The notes under the pieces are model-generated. The model worked only from the letters and a program-made list of their open reading frames with translations, made no database searches and was not told the DNA's origin. DNA of 32,778 nt from the NCBI GenBank assembly GCA_945983355.1, contig CAMFSU010000049.1, forward strand, positions 1-32,778, in the 5' to 3' direction. The stretch's first letter is position 1, and every line of letters begins with the position of its first letter. The DNA comes from an uncultured Clostridia bacterium (GTDB taxonomy: Bacteria > Bacillota > Clostridia > Oscillospirales > Acutalibacteraceae). The position numbers were made by a program, and so were the translations under genes. Shown one piece after another: positions 16,062 to 25,723 of the stretch.

Positions 16062-17425
16062 TTTACGCCTTGTGGGGTATCCTCTAAAACAATACCCATT
16101 TCTTTTAATTTGTCACGAATTTCATCCGCAGTTTTGAAGTCGCGGTTTTTTCTGGCTTCACTTCGAGCATCAATAAGTGCTTGAATGTCGCTGTCTAAAA
16201 CCTCTTCCTTGCGGTTGTAAACAAGACCCAAAACGCCTGTTAATTGGTCAAACATATCAGCACATGCGAGTAAACCGTTCTTCTCTAAACCATTTGCAAT
16301 GGCGGTATTAATTTCACGCACCAAGGTGAAAATTGCAGCCAAAGCGTCAGCGGTATTAAGGTCGTCCTCCATTGCGGTAATAAAATCGTTCTTTGCGGTT
16401 TCAACAAAGGCAGGAGCTTCACCGCCGTCAGCCGCATTTTTAATTGCAAAGTCCAAATTATCACGGCAGGTATAAAGGCGTTCAAGCGAATTTTTTGCCT
16501 GCTCGATAATATCAACCGAATAGTTAATTGGGCTTCTATACTGCGAAGAAACAAGAAAATAACGAATTGGCTCATAGCCGTATTTCTCGGCAACATCGCG
16601 AACTGTAAAGAAGTTATTTAACGACTTGGACATTTTATGGTTGTCAACATTGATAAAGCCGTTATGCATCCAATAATGTGCAAAGTCACAGCCGTGTGCT
16701 GCTTCACTTTGAGCGATTTCATTTTCGTGGTGTGGGAAAATAAGGTCTAAACCACCGCAGTGAATGTCAATGGTGGTGCCAAGATAACGGCACGCCATAG
16801 CCGAGCATTCGATATGCCAACCCGGTCTACCCTTGCCCCAAGGTGATTCCCAAAACGGCTCGCCCGGTTTTGCACCCTTCCAAAGACAAAAGTCCATTGG
16901 GTCTTCTTTAATTTCAGTTACATTTATTCTGGCGCCTGCTTCCAAATCCTCAAGCGGTTGGTGTGAAAGCTTTCCATACTGCTCGAATTTCTTTGCACGG
17001 TAATAAACATCACCGTTTGATTCATAAGCATAACCTTTTTCAATTAAAGCAGAAATTATACCCTGAATTTCGGCAATGTTGTCAGTAGCGCGGGGGTGAA
17101 CGGTGGCTTCACGCACATTAAGTCCCTTTGCATCGGTCCAAAATTCACCGATAAAACGCTCGGCTACCTCGGGCACAGTAATACCCTCGGCATTGGCTTT
17201 GTTAATAAGCTTATCGTCAATATCGGTAAAGTTTTGAACAAAGTTTACCTTATAACCGCGCCACTCAAAATAACGGCGCAAAACATCAAAAACGCAAAGC
17301 GGACGGGCGTTACCAATGTGGATATAGTTATAAACTGTCGGTCCGCAAGCGTAGATTTTAACCTCGCCCTCGTTTATAGGGACAAATTCATCTTTTTGAC
17401 GGGTTAATGTGTTAAAAATTTTCAT
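16046..17425 (-). CDS. cysS: Cysteine--tRNA ligase
   Basis: A 459-residue class I aminoacyl-tRNA synthetase. It has the HIGH-type motif HIGN (36-39) in GPTVYNYIHIGNARP and KMSKS at 264-268. The zinc ligands that select cysteine are all present: C27, C207, H232 and E236. A C-terminal helical and anticodon-binding region follows. It starts three bases after the cysE stop, so cysteine synthesis and charging are coexpressed. The ribosome binding site AAAGGAG lies within the end of cysE. There is no room for a T-box leader. Confidence 0.97.
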   Translation of the reverse strand: MKIFNTLTRQKDEFVPINEGEVKIYACGPTVYNYIHIGNARPLCVFDVLRRYFEWRGYKVNFVQNFTDIDDKLINKANAEGITVPEVAERFIGEFWTDAKGLNVREATVHPRATDNIAEIQGIISALIEKGYAYESNGDVYYRAKKFEQYGKLSHQPLEDLEAGARINVTEIKEDPMDFCLWKGAKPGEPFWESPWGKGRPGWHIECSAMACRYLGTTIDIHCGGLDLIFPHHENEIAQSEAAHGCDFAHYWMHNGFINVDNHKMSKSLNNFFTVRDVAEKYGYEPIRYFLVSSQYRSPINYSVDIIEQAKNSLERLYTCRDNLDFAIKNAADGGEAPAFVETAKNDFITAMEDDLNTADALAAIFTLVREINTAIANGLEKNGLLACADMFDQLTGVLGLVYNRKEEVLDSDIQALIDARSEARKNRDFKTADEIRDKLKEMGIVLEDTPQGVKWSRV

Positions 17426-17428
17426 AGC

Positions 17429-18064
17429 TTAGTTTTTCTCCTTTAAAAGTGACTCTAACTGAACGATGCGCTCCTCCAAAGAATCCATTTTTTGCTTTAC
17501 GGGGTCGGGAATGTGGATTTGGTCAAGCGCAACACGCTTGCCGTCTTGCTTTACCACACGGGCAGGAACACCCACCACAGTGGAATTCGGCGGAACCTCG
17601 CTTAAAACTACCGCGCCTGCGGCCACACGGGAATTATCACCTATTTTAAACGGGCCTAAAACCTTTGCGCCGGCACTTATCATAACGTTATTGCCAATGG
17701 TGGGGTGGCGTTTGCCGACATCCTTACCCGTACCACCTAAGGTCACACCTTGGTAAATAAGCACATCATCACCGATTTCGGTGGTTTCACCGATAACAAT
17801 ACCAACACCGTGGTCAATAACCAAGCGGCGACCGATTGTAGCGCCCGGGTGAATTTCTATACCTGTTTTTCTTACCGCTTTTTGTGAAACATAGCGGGCA
17901 AGAAATTTTAAATTGTGTTTATAGTAAAAGTGTGCGATGCGATGCATACGAATTGCCTTAACGCCGGGGTATAAGAAAAATACCTCCCAAAAATTGCGTG
18001 CGGCAGGGTCACGTTCGCGCACTGCGTTTACATCTTCAATAAGTCGTTTAAACAAAAAGGTCAC
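17429..18064 (-). CDS. cysE: Serine O-acetyltransferase (EpsC/CysE type)
   Basis: This enzyme acetylates serine with acetyl-CoA, the first step of cysteine synthesis. The 211-residue protein has an N-terminal helical domain and a left-handed beta-helix of hexapeptide repeats (about 65-175). Family blocks include [32 protein letters not shown]-like repeats, [10 protein letters not shown] and KRHPTIG. It ends with a probable coiled coil ([18 protein letters not shown]). It lies between pgsA (seven bases) and cysS (three bases). Confidence 0.95.
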   Translation of the reverse strand: MTFLFKRLIEDVNAVRERDPAARNFWEVFFLYPGVKAIRMHRIAHFYYKHNLKFLARYVSQKAVRKTGIEIHPGATIGRRLVIDHGVGIVIGETTEIGDDVLIYQGVTLGGTGKDVGKRHPTIGNNVMISAGAKVLGPFKIGDNSRVAAGAVVLSEVPPNSTVVGVPARVVKQDGKRVALDQIHIPDPVKQKMDSLEERIVQLESLLKEKN

Positions 18065-18071
18065 CTACTGT

Positions 18072-18662
18072 TTATTTTGCGTTTTTAATATAATCACGGC
18101 CGCCCCAAATGTAAATTGCGCCTGAAATTACGCAAAGCACAGCCGAAAGCCAGAATAAAGCCACAATTACGATATCGCAAACTGCAAAAACATTTTGTGG
18201 AATTTCGATAATTTCATTAAAACCATATACACCAAGGGCAACAATTATGCCTGCCATTTGGCTGACGGTTTTACACTTGCCCCACATATTTGCAGCCACT
18301 ACCTTACCGCCTGCAGTTACCGCTACCAAGCGGATTGATGAAACGGCAAATTCACGGAACAAAACAATAAAGGTAATAACAACAATATGCCAAGCATAAT
18401 TTGTGCCGCCATAAATAAACATAAATCCAAGATAAGCGGCGGTGGTAAGCATTTTATCAGCAAGGGGGTCCATAAACTTACCAAAATCGGTTACCATATT
18501 ATATTTTCTTGCCATTTTACCGTCAATCATATCGGTTAAAGAAGCGGCAATAAACAAAACAAAAGAAATTAGGTAATGGAAATTAAAATTTATTAGCATT
18601 ACTGCCATAAAAATTGGGGTTGCAATCATACGGGCCAATGTCAACTTATTTGGTGTATTCAT
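18072..18662 (-). CDS. pgsA: CDP-diacylglycerol--glycerol-3-phosphate 3-phosphatidyltransferase
   Basis: PgsA makes phosphatidylglycerol phosphate in the membrane, the committed step to phosphatidylglycerol and cardiolipin. The 196-residue protein carries the complete CDP-alcohol phosphotransferase motif DG-x2-AR-x8-G-x3-D-x3-D in DGKMARKYNMVTDFGKFMD followed by PLAD. Four to six hydrophobic segments span the rest. It starts in a four-base ATGA overlap with rimO. Together with cls at the other side of the window it defines an anionic phospholipid route. Confidence 0.95.
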   Translation of the reverse strand: MNTPNKLTLARMIATPIFMAVMLINFNFHYLISFVLFIAASLTDMIDGKMARKYNMVTDFGKFMDPLADKMLTTAAYLGFMFIYGGTNYAWHIVVITFIVLFREFAVSSIRLVAVTAGGKVVAANMWGKCKTVSQMAGIIVALGVYGFNEIIEIPQNVFAVCDIVIVALFWLSAVLCVISGAIYIWGGRDYIKNAK

Positions 18663-19984
18663 ATCGTTAATTCTCCTAACAAATCGTAATCTAAACAGTC
18701 ATTTATTTGTACCCTTACAAAGTCGCCGATTATAAGCGGGCGGTCTGACATAAAGAAAATTTTTCCATCCACATCGGGTGCATCACAAACGGTGCGACCA
18801 AAGTAGCATTTAATATAATCGTCCCAGCCCTCGATTATAACCTCTAAAACTGTTTCAATTTTTTCTTCGTTCTTCTCGCGCATTATGTCCATTTGCATTT
18901 CCATAATGTTTTCCGCACGGGATACCTTGGTTTGTTCATCCACCTGTCCGTCCATTTCGGCGGCTATTGTGTCCTCTTCTGGTGAATAGGCAAAGCAGCC
19001 AAGTCGGTCAAAGCGTGTTTCCTTTACAAATTCGCAAAGCTCCTCAAACTGTTCTTCGGTTTCGGTTGGGAATCCTGTAATAAGGGTTGTCCTTAAAGTG
19101 ATTTCAGGTATTTTTGCCCTTATTTTTTTTATGAGCGCTTCCAAATCTTTGCGACTGCCCTTGCGGTTCATTTTCTTTAAAATTTCGCTATTTACATGCT
19201 GAATTGGAATGTCTAAATATTTTACGAGCTTTTCTTCGCTTTTAATAGTGTCTAAAAGCTCGTCATCAATTTTGTCGGGATAGGTATAAAGCGTGCGTAT
19301 CCAATGAATGCCTTCAATTTTGCAAAGCTCTTTTAAAAGTGCCGAAAGCATTGGCTTGCCGTAAATATCACTGCCATAAGCGGTGGTGTCCTGTGCAACG
19401 ACAATAAGCTCTCTAACACCGTTTTTGGCAAGTTCTTTGGCTTCGGTCACACAGTCTTCAATGGTGCGGCTGCGCATTTTACCGCGAATTTTAGGTATTG
19501 CACAGTAAGTACAGCAGTTATTACAGCCGTCAGCCACCTTTAAATATGCGGTATAGGGTGCGCCGCCCAAAATTCGTTTTGCGTTTAAATCTAAATCACA
19601 TTTATCACCAAAGGAATTTTTGCATTTACCCTCGATAGCATTTTTAACAATTTCAGCAATTTTACCGTTTGAGCCAATACCAACACAAACATCAACCTCG
19701 GGTATTTCTTCGGTTACATCATTTTGGTATTTTTCAGCCAAACAGCCCGTCACTATAAGTGCTTTAAGCTTGCCCTCATCCTTATATTTTGCGGCTTCTA
19801 AAATGTTTTCTATTGCCTCTGCCTTGGCAGATTCAATAAAACCGCAAGTATTTATAATTATAGCGTCGGCATCGGCCTCGGCAGGAGTTAGCTCAAACCC
19901 TGCATTTTGCAAAGTGTAAAGCATTTGCTCGGCATCGACCTGATTTTTGGGGCAACCAAGCGACACCATACTTACTTTATACAT
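18659..19984 (-). CDS. rimO: Ribosomal protein S12 methylthiotransferase
   Basis: A radical-SAM enzyme that methylthiolates an aspartate of ribosomal protein S12. The 441-residue protein has the three expected domains: N-terminal UPF0004 with conserved cysteines (SLGCPKNQVDAE), the radical SAM centre CxxxCxxC in DGCNNCCTYCAIP, and a C-terminal TRAM domain. SLGCPKNQ...GKMRSRTIE favours RimO over MiaB. The frame can open at TTG 19996, but ATG 19984 has GAGGA six bases before it and gives the usual N-terminus. It overlaps recX by eight bases. Confidence 0.95.
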   Translation of the reverse strand: MYKVSMVSLGCPKNQVDAEQMLYTLQNAGFELTPAEADADAIIINTCGFIESAKAEAIENILEAAKYKDEGKLKALIVTGCLAEKYQNDVTEEIPEVDVCVGIGSNGKIAEIVKNAIEGKCKNSFGDKCDLDLNAKRILGGAPYTAYLKVADGCNNCCTYCAIPKIRGKMRSRTIEDCVTEAKELAKNGVRELIVVAQDTTAYGSDIYGKPMLSALLKELCKIEGIHWIRTLYTYPDKIDDELLDTIKSEEKLVKYLDIPIQHVNSEILKKMNRKGSRKDLEALIKKIRAKIPEITLRTTLITGFPTETEEQFEELCEFVKETRFDRLGCFAYSPEEDTIAAEMDGQVDEQTKVSRAENIMEMQMDIMREKNEEKIETVLEVIIEGWDDYIKCYFGRTVCDAPDVDGKIFFMSDRPLIIGDFVRVQINDCLDYDLLGELTI

Positions 19985-20597
19985 AAAAGTCCTCAATTTC
20001 TGTGTAATTTTTTAACACTTGCCTTACCGCACCATAGGAAAAGCCCTTACGAACAAGCGCGGCAAAAACCTTTTCGGCGCCATTTTCAGCGCTCAGCTTT
20101 GTGCGGTATTTTTTATCAATTAACGCTTTAATTTGCTCTTCCTCACTGACCTCTAAATCAGATAAAACCTCTTTTGCAATATCATAGGGCACACCCTTTT
20201 GAAAAAGCTTATTAAGCATTTCGCGTTTTGAAACATTTTCCCTTAAAAGTCGGTCACGGTAATTTTCAGCAAAACGGCGGTCATCAATAAGACCAACCTC
20301 TTGAAGCCGTGCAATAACCTGTGCCGATGCTTTTTGGTCAAAGCCCGCTTGACACAGTTTCTTGTAAAGCTCGTTTGAGGTGCGGTCCTTTCGGTCAAGA
20401 TACCACACCGCGCGGGATTTCGCCCTTTGATACTGCGACTGAAAGACCAAAGCGTTAAGCTTTTCTTCGGTTAAGCTATCACCTTTTTTAAGAAAATGCT
20501 CACCTACAACATTATTATCAATTAAAACCTCTTCACCGTTTGACAAAGAAATTTTTGTTAAATGAAGCTTGTCTTTTTTAATCTCTGAAATTTGCAT
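19977..20597 (-). CDS. recX: Regulatory protein RecX
   Basis: RecX modulates RecA filaments. The 206-residue protein has the three-helix repeats of the family: RAVWYLDRKDRTSNELYKKLCQAGF, VIARLQEVGLIDDRRFAENYRDRLL and a C-terminal VFAALVRKGFSYGAVRQVLKNY. The ATG overlaps the recA stop by one base (TAATG), the classic recA-recX arrangement, so RecX is made in proportion to RecA. Confidence 0.93.
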   Translation of the reverse strand: MQISEIKKDKLHLTKISLSNGEEVLIDNNVVGEHFLKKGDSLTEEKLNALVFQSQYQRAKSRAVWYLDRKDRTSNELYKKLCQAGFDQKASAQVIARLQEVGLIDDRRFAENYRDRLLRENVSKREMLNKLFQKGVPYDIAKEVLSDLEVSEEEQIKALIDKKYRTKLSAENGAEKVFAALVRKGFSYGAVRQVLKNYTEIEDFYV

Positions 20598-21739
20598 TAG
20601 TCGTCAACTGCAATGTCGATATCGATTGATTTGCGTGGACGGGCAATCGGTTCGGTCGGCATAATTACATCTTCATCATCATCTTTAACGGGGGCTGTAA
20701 TACTTTTTGCAGCGTCCGAAAGCTTTGCCATAATTTCGTTTTCGATTTTTTCGGCAAGCTCGGCATTATCTTCAAAAAGCTTTTTAACATTATCGCGCCC
20801 TTGACCCAAACGGGTTTCACCGTAATAGAACCACGCGCCCGACTTTTTAATAACGCCTGTGTCAACACCTGCATCAACGATTTCGCCTGTGTGGGAAATA
20901 CCTGTGCCGTACATAATGTCAAATTCGGCAACCTTAAAGGGTGGCGCCACCTTATTTTTAACAATTTTTGCCTTGGTATGAACACCTATAATATCGCTGC
21001 CGTCCTTAATCGGCTCGCCCTTTCTGACATCAATACGAACTGATGAATAGAATTTAAGCGCACGACCACCTGTGGTAACCTCAGGATTGCCATACATAAC
21101 GCCGATTTTTTCACGCAATTGGTTAATGAAAATTGCGGCGCAGTTTGTTTTTGAAAGTGCACCTGTAAGCTTGCGAAGTGCCTGTGACATAAGGCGGGCT
21201 AACTGACCAACGTGGTTGTCGCCCATTTCACCTTCAATTTCGGCACGGGTAACAAGAGCCGCTACCGAGTCGATAACAATAATATCAATAGCGCCTGAAC
21301 GCACTAACGCTTCGGCAATTTCAAGGGCTTGCTCGCCCGAATCAGGTTGAGAAACTAAAAGTGAATCAATATCAACACCCAAATTTGCTGCATAAACAGG
21401 GTCCAAAGCGTGTTCAACGTCAATAAATGCAGCAGTACCGCCTGCCTTTTGGGCTTCGGCAACACAGTGAAGCGCAACGGTGGTTTTACCTGATGATTCG
21501 GGACCGTAAATTTCAACAATACGGCCTTTTGGAATACCGCCGATACCGAGCGCAACATCAAGTGTTAAGGAGCCGGTTTTTATATGCTCAACATTCATAC
21601 CGCTGTTTTCGCCAAGGCGCATTACAGCACCTTTACCAAACTGCTTTTCAATTTGGTCCATTGCGGTTTTCAGCGCTTTTTGTTTTTCTTCAGATTCAAC
21701 TAATTTAACTGCGGTTTTTGTAGTAGTACTTTTTGCCAC
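20597..21739 (-). CDS. recA: Recombinase RecA
   Basis: The 380-residue RecA drives homologous recombination and LexA self-cleavage. Walker A is GPESSGKTT (79-87). The MAW signature [19 protein letters not shown] and the loop [10 protein letters not shown] are intact, as is the acidic C-terminal tail. It begins only 15 bases after prmC with GGAGGAATT as ribosome binding site. Neither that gap nor the end of prmC contains a GAAC-N4-GTTC SOS box, so transcription probably comes from further upstream in the operon. Confidence 0.98.
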   Translation of the reverse strand: MAKSTTTKTAVKLVESEEKQKALKTAMDQIEKQFGKGAVMRLGENSGMNVEHIKTGSLTLDVALGIGGIPKGRIVEIYGPESSGKTTVALHCVAEAQKAGGTAAFIDVEHALDPVYAANLGVDIDSLLVSQPDSGEQALEIAEALVRSGAIDIIVIDSVAALVTRAEIEGEMGDNHVGQLARLMSQALRKLTGALSKTNCAAIFINQLREKIGVMYGNPEVTTGGRALKFYSSVRIDVRKGEPIKDGSDIIGVHTKAKIVKNKVAPPFKVAEFDIMYGTGISHTGEIVDAGVDTGVIKKSGAWFYYGETRLGQGRDNVKKLFEDNAELAEKIENEIMAKLSDAAKSITAPVKDDDEDVIMPTEPIARPRKSIDIDIAVDD

Positions 21740-21754
21740 TTTAAATTCCTCCGT

Positions 21755-22594
21755 TTATTTTAATGCACAAACGACACGCTCAATGCCGTTATAATCTTTA
21801 ATTTTTTTAATGTCCTTATAGCCGTTTTCCTTTAAAATATCGGCAACGGCGTTTGCCTGCTTAAAGCCAACCTCGAAAGCCAGCATACCGCCAGCTTTAA
21901 GTGCGGTTTTGTACTTTTCGGCAATTGTTTTATAAAACAAAAGGCCGTCCCCCTCACAAAGAAGGGCTGTTTCGGGCTCGAATTTGGTTTCGGCGTTCAT
22001 TTCACCGATTTCACTTTCGGGAATATAGGGCGGGTTTGAAACAATTAAATCATACTCTACCACACCGCCGTCACCTAAAAGCGCATCGCCCATTAAGAGC
22101 ATTGTGTTATAAGCCGAGTTAAGCTCGATATTTTGATTTATATATCTTGCCGCTTCCTCATACTTTTCAAGCATAACCACCGCCGAATCGGGATAATCCT
22201 TTGCAAGCGAAATACCAATACAGCCGCTACCGGCACATAAATCCAAAACCTGTGGATTTTTCTTATCCTTTAAAAATTCGCTAGCGGTTTCTACCAAAAT
22301 TTCAGTGTCGCTTCGGGGAATAAGCACCCCAACGCCAACCTTGAATTTATATTTATAAAAATCCCAAGTACCAAAGATATATTGAAGCGGGTAACGAATT
22401 TCACGCTGCCGCAAAATTGCGGTTATATTGTTTTCTTGAAATTCGGTTAAAGCGCGCATTGGGTTAGCGGTGATTTCAGCATTTGAAAGCCCTGTAATAT
22501 GGCGGATAATTGCCCTTGCTTCAAAGCTGCTGTCATCTATACCCGCCGCCGACAAGCGTTTTGAGATATTATTATATGCCTCAAATATTGTCAT
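21755..22594 (-). CDS. prmC: Release factor glutamine methyltransferase
   Basis: PrmC methylates the glutamine of the GGQ motif in release factors RF1/RF2. The 279-residue protein has an N-terminal helical domain, SAM motif I VLDLCAGSGCIGISLAKDY (116-134) and the catalytic NPPY (187-190, SNPPYIPESEI). The frame extends 14 codons further, but ATG 22594 gives the usual N-terminus (MTIFEAYNNISKRL) and has GGGGTG upstream. It overlaps the DUF1385 gene by 14 bases, the conserved Firmicute pairing. Confidence 0.94.
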   Translation of the reverse strand: MTIFEAYNNISKRLSAAGIDDSSFEARAIIRHITGLSNAEITANPMRALTEFQENNITAILRQREIRYPLQYIFGTWDFYKYKFKVGVGVLIPRSDTEILVETASEFLKDKKNPQVLDLCAGSGCIGISLAKDYPDSAVVMLEKYEEAARYINQNIELNSAYNTMLLMGDALLGDGGVVEYDLIVSNPPYIPESEIGEMNAETKFEPETALLCEGDGLLFYKTIAEKYKTALKAGGMLAFEVGFKQANAVADILKENGYKDIKKIKDYNGIERVVCALK

Positions 22595-23549
22595 TACAGC
22601 ACCCCGTTCTGTCAACATCGGGAACCGACGGCTCACAAGCTTTAAGTGCCGCTATCGCAATTTCTATCATATCGTCGGTTGGCTCTTTGGTAGTGACACG
22701 CTGTAGCCACATACCCGGTGCCGAAATAATGCGGGTGATAAAATTATCATATTTACCGCAAAATTTAAGCACCTCATAACCGATACCGCAGGTGAGCGGT
22801 ATCATTAAAATTTTGGCAATTGTCCAAAGCCAAGAAATTGCGTAAAGGTTTGGGAAAATGATTTGCAACACGGTTGATAAAACGACGCTTACCAAAATCA
22901 TTAAAATCATAAATGAGGTGCCGCAGCGTGGGTGGAAACGCTTTTGAAGTCGCACATTTTCAACCGTTAGGTCAAGACCCTTTTCATAGCAAAAAATTGT
23001 CTTATGCTCTGCCCCGTGGTACATATAAACACGCTTAATATCGTTCATAAGTGACACAAGCATTACATAACCGACAAAGATTGCAAGCTTTAAGCCCTGC
23101 TCAATTATTGACCTCAAAATTTTAGAGGTAATTTCGCCCTTTATAAGCCATTCTATACCGCTTACACAAAGGCGTGGTAAATACATGAATAATGCGATGG
23201 ATAAAAGCACACCCAAAACACTGCCAATAACCATAACAACCGCCAAAAGCTTGCTGTTGTCTTTTTTTGGCTCGTTTTTGTCGGCCTCTTCATCGGCAAA
23301 GCCCGATTTTTCAGCCGAAATTGAAAGCGCCTTATAGCCCTGTGTCATTGATTCAACAAAACCGACAACACCACGAATTATGGGAAGCTTTAAAATTTTA
23401 TATTTTTCTTTTATACTTTTGCCATTCATATAGCTTATGTCAATGCTTTTATCGGGGCATCTTACAGCGATTGCAGTTTTTTCGCTGCTTTTCATCATAA
23501 TGCCTTCAATCAAAGCTTGACCGCCGATTGAGGTATATTTATTAGCCAT
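22581..23549 (-). CDS. DUF1385 membrane protein (YqhQ-like)
   Basis: A 322-residue protein beginning MANKYTSIGGQALIEGIMM, the hallmark N-terminus of DUF1385/YqhQ. Several hydrophobic segments follow (about 95-120, 140-165, 195-230). The conserved block YHGAEHKTIFCYEKG lies near residue 180 and RFHPRCGTSFMILMILVS just after it; its histidines, glutamate and cysteines suggest metal binding, but no reaction is established. An upstream ATG at 23603 is disfavoured; AGGAG precedes 23549. Neighbouring prmC is a typical context. It overlaps the histidine kinase by eight bases. Confidence 0.9.
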   Translation of the reverse strand: MANKYTSIGGQALIEGIMMKSSEKTAIAVRCPDKSIDISYMNGKSIKEKYKILKLPIIRGVVGFVESMTQGYKALSISAEKSGFADEEADKNEPKKDNSKLLAVVMVIGSVLGVLLSIALFMYLPRLCVSGIEWLIKGEITSKILRSIIEQGLKLAIFVGYVMLVSLMNDIKRVYMYHGAEHKTIFCYEKGLDLTVENVRLQKRFHPRCGTSFMILMILVSVVLSTVLQIIFPNLYAISWLWTIAKILMIPLTCGIGYEVLKFCGKYDNFITRIISAPGMWLQRVTTKEPTDDMIEIAIAALKACEPSVPDVDRTGCCNDNI

Positions 23550-24981
23550 CAATTTCTCCTGTTTCCTGTGGTTTATTTTGTTCTTCATAAAGCGGTAAAA
23601 CAATGGTTACCGAGGTGCCGACATTTTCGGTACTTTCAATAAATAAAAGCCCGTTCATTTGCTTTATAATTTCATCGGCAACGGCAAGACCAATGCCCGA
23701 ACCGCGAACTGTTTTATTTGCTTTGTAAAATTTTTCTTTAACACGGTCAAGGTCCTGTGCGGGAATACCCACACCCGTGTCAGTAACTGTAATTCTAACG
23801 CATGCTTCTTCAATGTTGGCGCTAACCAAAACCTGACCTGCACCCTCGGTATATTTAACCGCGTTATCAATAATGTTTATAAACACCTGCTTTAAGCGGT
23901 CACGGTCACCCATAACGATAAGCTCATCAAACGGGTTTGTCAGTACAAGCTCGATTTCCTGCTTTTTGGCAAGCTCGGTGTACATATCAACCGACTCGCT
24001 TAAAATTGCGGTAACATTTATCGGCTGCGAGGTTAAAGAAAGTCGACCTGTTTCCATTCGTGAAAAATCCAAAAGCTCTTCAACAAGATTTGAAAGTCGG
24101 TCAGATTCACTGAGCACCACATCTAAACCTCGGCGCACTAACTCTTCATCAGTACCAAGCGACATTTTAGCCGTTTCACCCCAACCTCGAATTGCGGTAA
24201 GCGGTGTGCGAAGCTCATGCGATACCGATGAAATAAAGTCGTTTTTCATATTTTGCGCCTGAGAAAGCTCAGACGCCATATAGTTAATAGTGTCGCAAAG
24301 CTCACCAATTTCATCGTTTTTGTTTATATCAATTCGTGCATCAAAGTTGCCCATTGCAATAGTTCTTGCAATGTTACTTACATCACGGATAGGTCTAACA
24401 ATAGATTTAACGAAAAACAGTCCCGAAAAACAACTGAAAAGTAAAATAACAAAGCAGGCCAAAACAATAAGGGCAATAACACCGTAAATTGTTTTATATG
24501 CCTCGCTCATTGAGGTGGACCAACGATAGCTGCCAAGCAAATTTCCATCCCCGTCAAATATGGGGGTGGTGACCGCCATAATGGCTTCGCCATCCTTGGT
24601 TTGACCCTTAAATAACTGTGACTTACCGCTTTTTATTGCGCTGTCATATTCGGGAATTTCGCTGACCTCGGTCGGAAAGCCGGTTGTTGTGGCAACCACC
24701 CTGCCGTTTTTGTCAATAACCTGCACCGCAACCTTGTCCTTATAGGTAAAGCCCTCAACCAACAAAATTGCGCTGTCACCAAAGGTTTGTGGCGTTGCGG
24801 ATTCGAGGGATGAAAATTCATAAGCATAATCGTCACCAAGTGACTGCATTTGCGAGGTGTAAAGCGCATTATACAAAACCGAGAAGCCAATGGTAGCAGC
24901 ACAAACCACAACCAAAATAACTAAAAATATATTAAAAAACCATTTGAGTGTTATGCTTTTAAATTTAATTTCCAAATTCAT
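23542..24981 (-). CDS. Membrane sensor histidine kinase
   Basis: A 479-residue two-component kinase. It has TM1 (about 14-37), an extracellular sensor domain (38-163, PAS/Cache-like by its beta-rich GRVVATTTGF...GEAIMAVTTPIFDGDGNLLG pattern), TM2 (165-190), a HAMP linker (191-245), HisKA with phospho-acceptor H255 (SSVSHELRTPLT), and an ATPase domain with N box NIIDNAVKYT, G1 DTGVGIP and G2 GSGIGLAVADEI. The layout resembles ResE/PhoR-type kinases. Its response regulator is the upstream gene, 34 bases away. The signal is unknown. Confidence 0.93.
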   Translation of the reverse strand: MNLEIKFKSITLKWFFNIFLVILVVVCAATIGFSVLYNALYTSQMQSLGDDYAYEFSSLESATPQTFGDSAILLVEGFTYKDKVAVQVIDKNGRVVATTTGFPTEVSEIPEYDSAIKSGKSQLFKGQTKDGEAIMAVTTPIFDGDGNLLGSYRWSTSMSEAYKTIYGVIALIVLACFVILLFSCFSGLFFVKSIVRPIRDVSNIARTIAMGNFDARIDINKNDEIGELCDTINYMASELSQAQNMKNDFISSVSHELRTPLTAIRGWGETAKMSLGTDEELVRRGLDVVLSESDRLSNLVEELLDFSRMETGRLSLTSQPINVTAILSESVDMYTELAKKQEIELVLTNPFDELIVMGDRDRLKQVFINIIDNAVKYTEGAGQVLVSANIEEACVRITVTDTGVGIPAQDLDRVKEKFYKANKTVRGSGIGLAVADEIIKQMNGLLFIESTENVGTSVTIVLPLYEEQNKPQETGEIDG

Positions 24982-25015
24982 TTGGCTTCTCCTTTCGTTT
25001 AATCTTTAAATTTGT

Positions 25016-25717
25016 TTAGTGTGAATTCCACTTATACCCCATCCCCCAAACAGTAACAAGTCGTGTTGGGATTGATGGGTCATCCTCAACCTTCATGCGA
25101 AGGCGTCTTACGTTAACGTCAACAATTTTTTCTTCGCCAAAATAGTTGCTTCCCCAAACCTTATTTAAAATGTCAGTTCTGCCAAGGGCAACATCAGGAT
25201 TTGTGAAGAAATATTCTATCATTTGAAACTCAACCTGTGTGAGTTCAATGTTCTTACCATTTTTAACAAGTGTACGCTTTCTTAAATTAAGAGTAAACTC
25301 ACCGAGAGTTATATCATCAGTAACGGGCTGTACCTTTGGTGCATACATTTCAACCCTGCGATAAAGCGAATCAACACGGGCCAAAAGCTCAGTCGGGCTA
25401 AAGGGCTTTGTGATATAGTCATCCGCACCCTGCATAAGACCTGTGATTTTATCCATTTCCTGTGTGCGTGCTGTAAGCATTATAATACCGATTGTTTCAC
25501 TTCTTTTGCGAAGCTCTTTACAAAGGGTAAAGCCATCCATACCGGGCATTGAAATATCCAAAAGGGCAATGTCAAAGCCCTCAATATCGCTGTCATACAT
25601 CTCAAGTGCCTCTTCAGCCGAGCCCGCCTCAACAACGGTATAGCCGACACGCTTTAAATTTATCGCTTCAAACTCGCGAATGGCAGCTTCATCCTCAACT
25701 ATCATTATTCTTTTCAT
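25016..25717 (-). CDS. OmpR/PhoB-family response regulator
   Basis: A 233-residue transcription factor. The receiver domain has acidic residues E8/D9, phospho-acceptor D54 (ALLDISMPGMDG), T82 and K104 (DDYITKPFSPTE). The winged-helix DNA-binding domain covers about 130-230, with LTQVEFQMIEYFFTN, the recognition helix VDVNVRRLRMKVE and the wing TVWGMGYKW. It is encoded between the lipoprotein (six bases) and its kinase (34 bases). Target genes are unknown. Confidence 0.95.
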   Translation of the reverse strand: MKRIMIVEDEAAIREFEAINLKRVGYTVVEAGSAEEALEMYDSDIEGFDIALLDISMPGMDGFTLCKELRKRSETIGIIMLTARTQEMDKITGLMQGADDYITKPFSPTELLARVDSLYRRVEMYAPKVQPVTDDITLGEFTLNLRKRTLVKNGKNIELTQVEFQMIEYFFTNPDVALGRTDILNKVWGSNYFGEEKIVDVNVRRLRMKVEDDPSIPTRLVTVWGMGYKWNSH

Positions 25718-25723
25718 AAATTA

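Noticed and set aside
17426-17470. A T-box leader for cysS
   Set aside because: cysS starts three bases after cysE, so there is no room for a leader. No T-box or specifier structure is visible.
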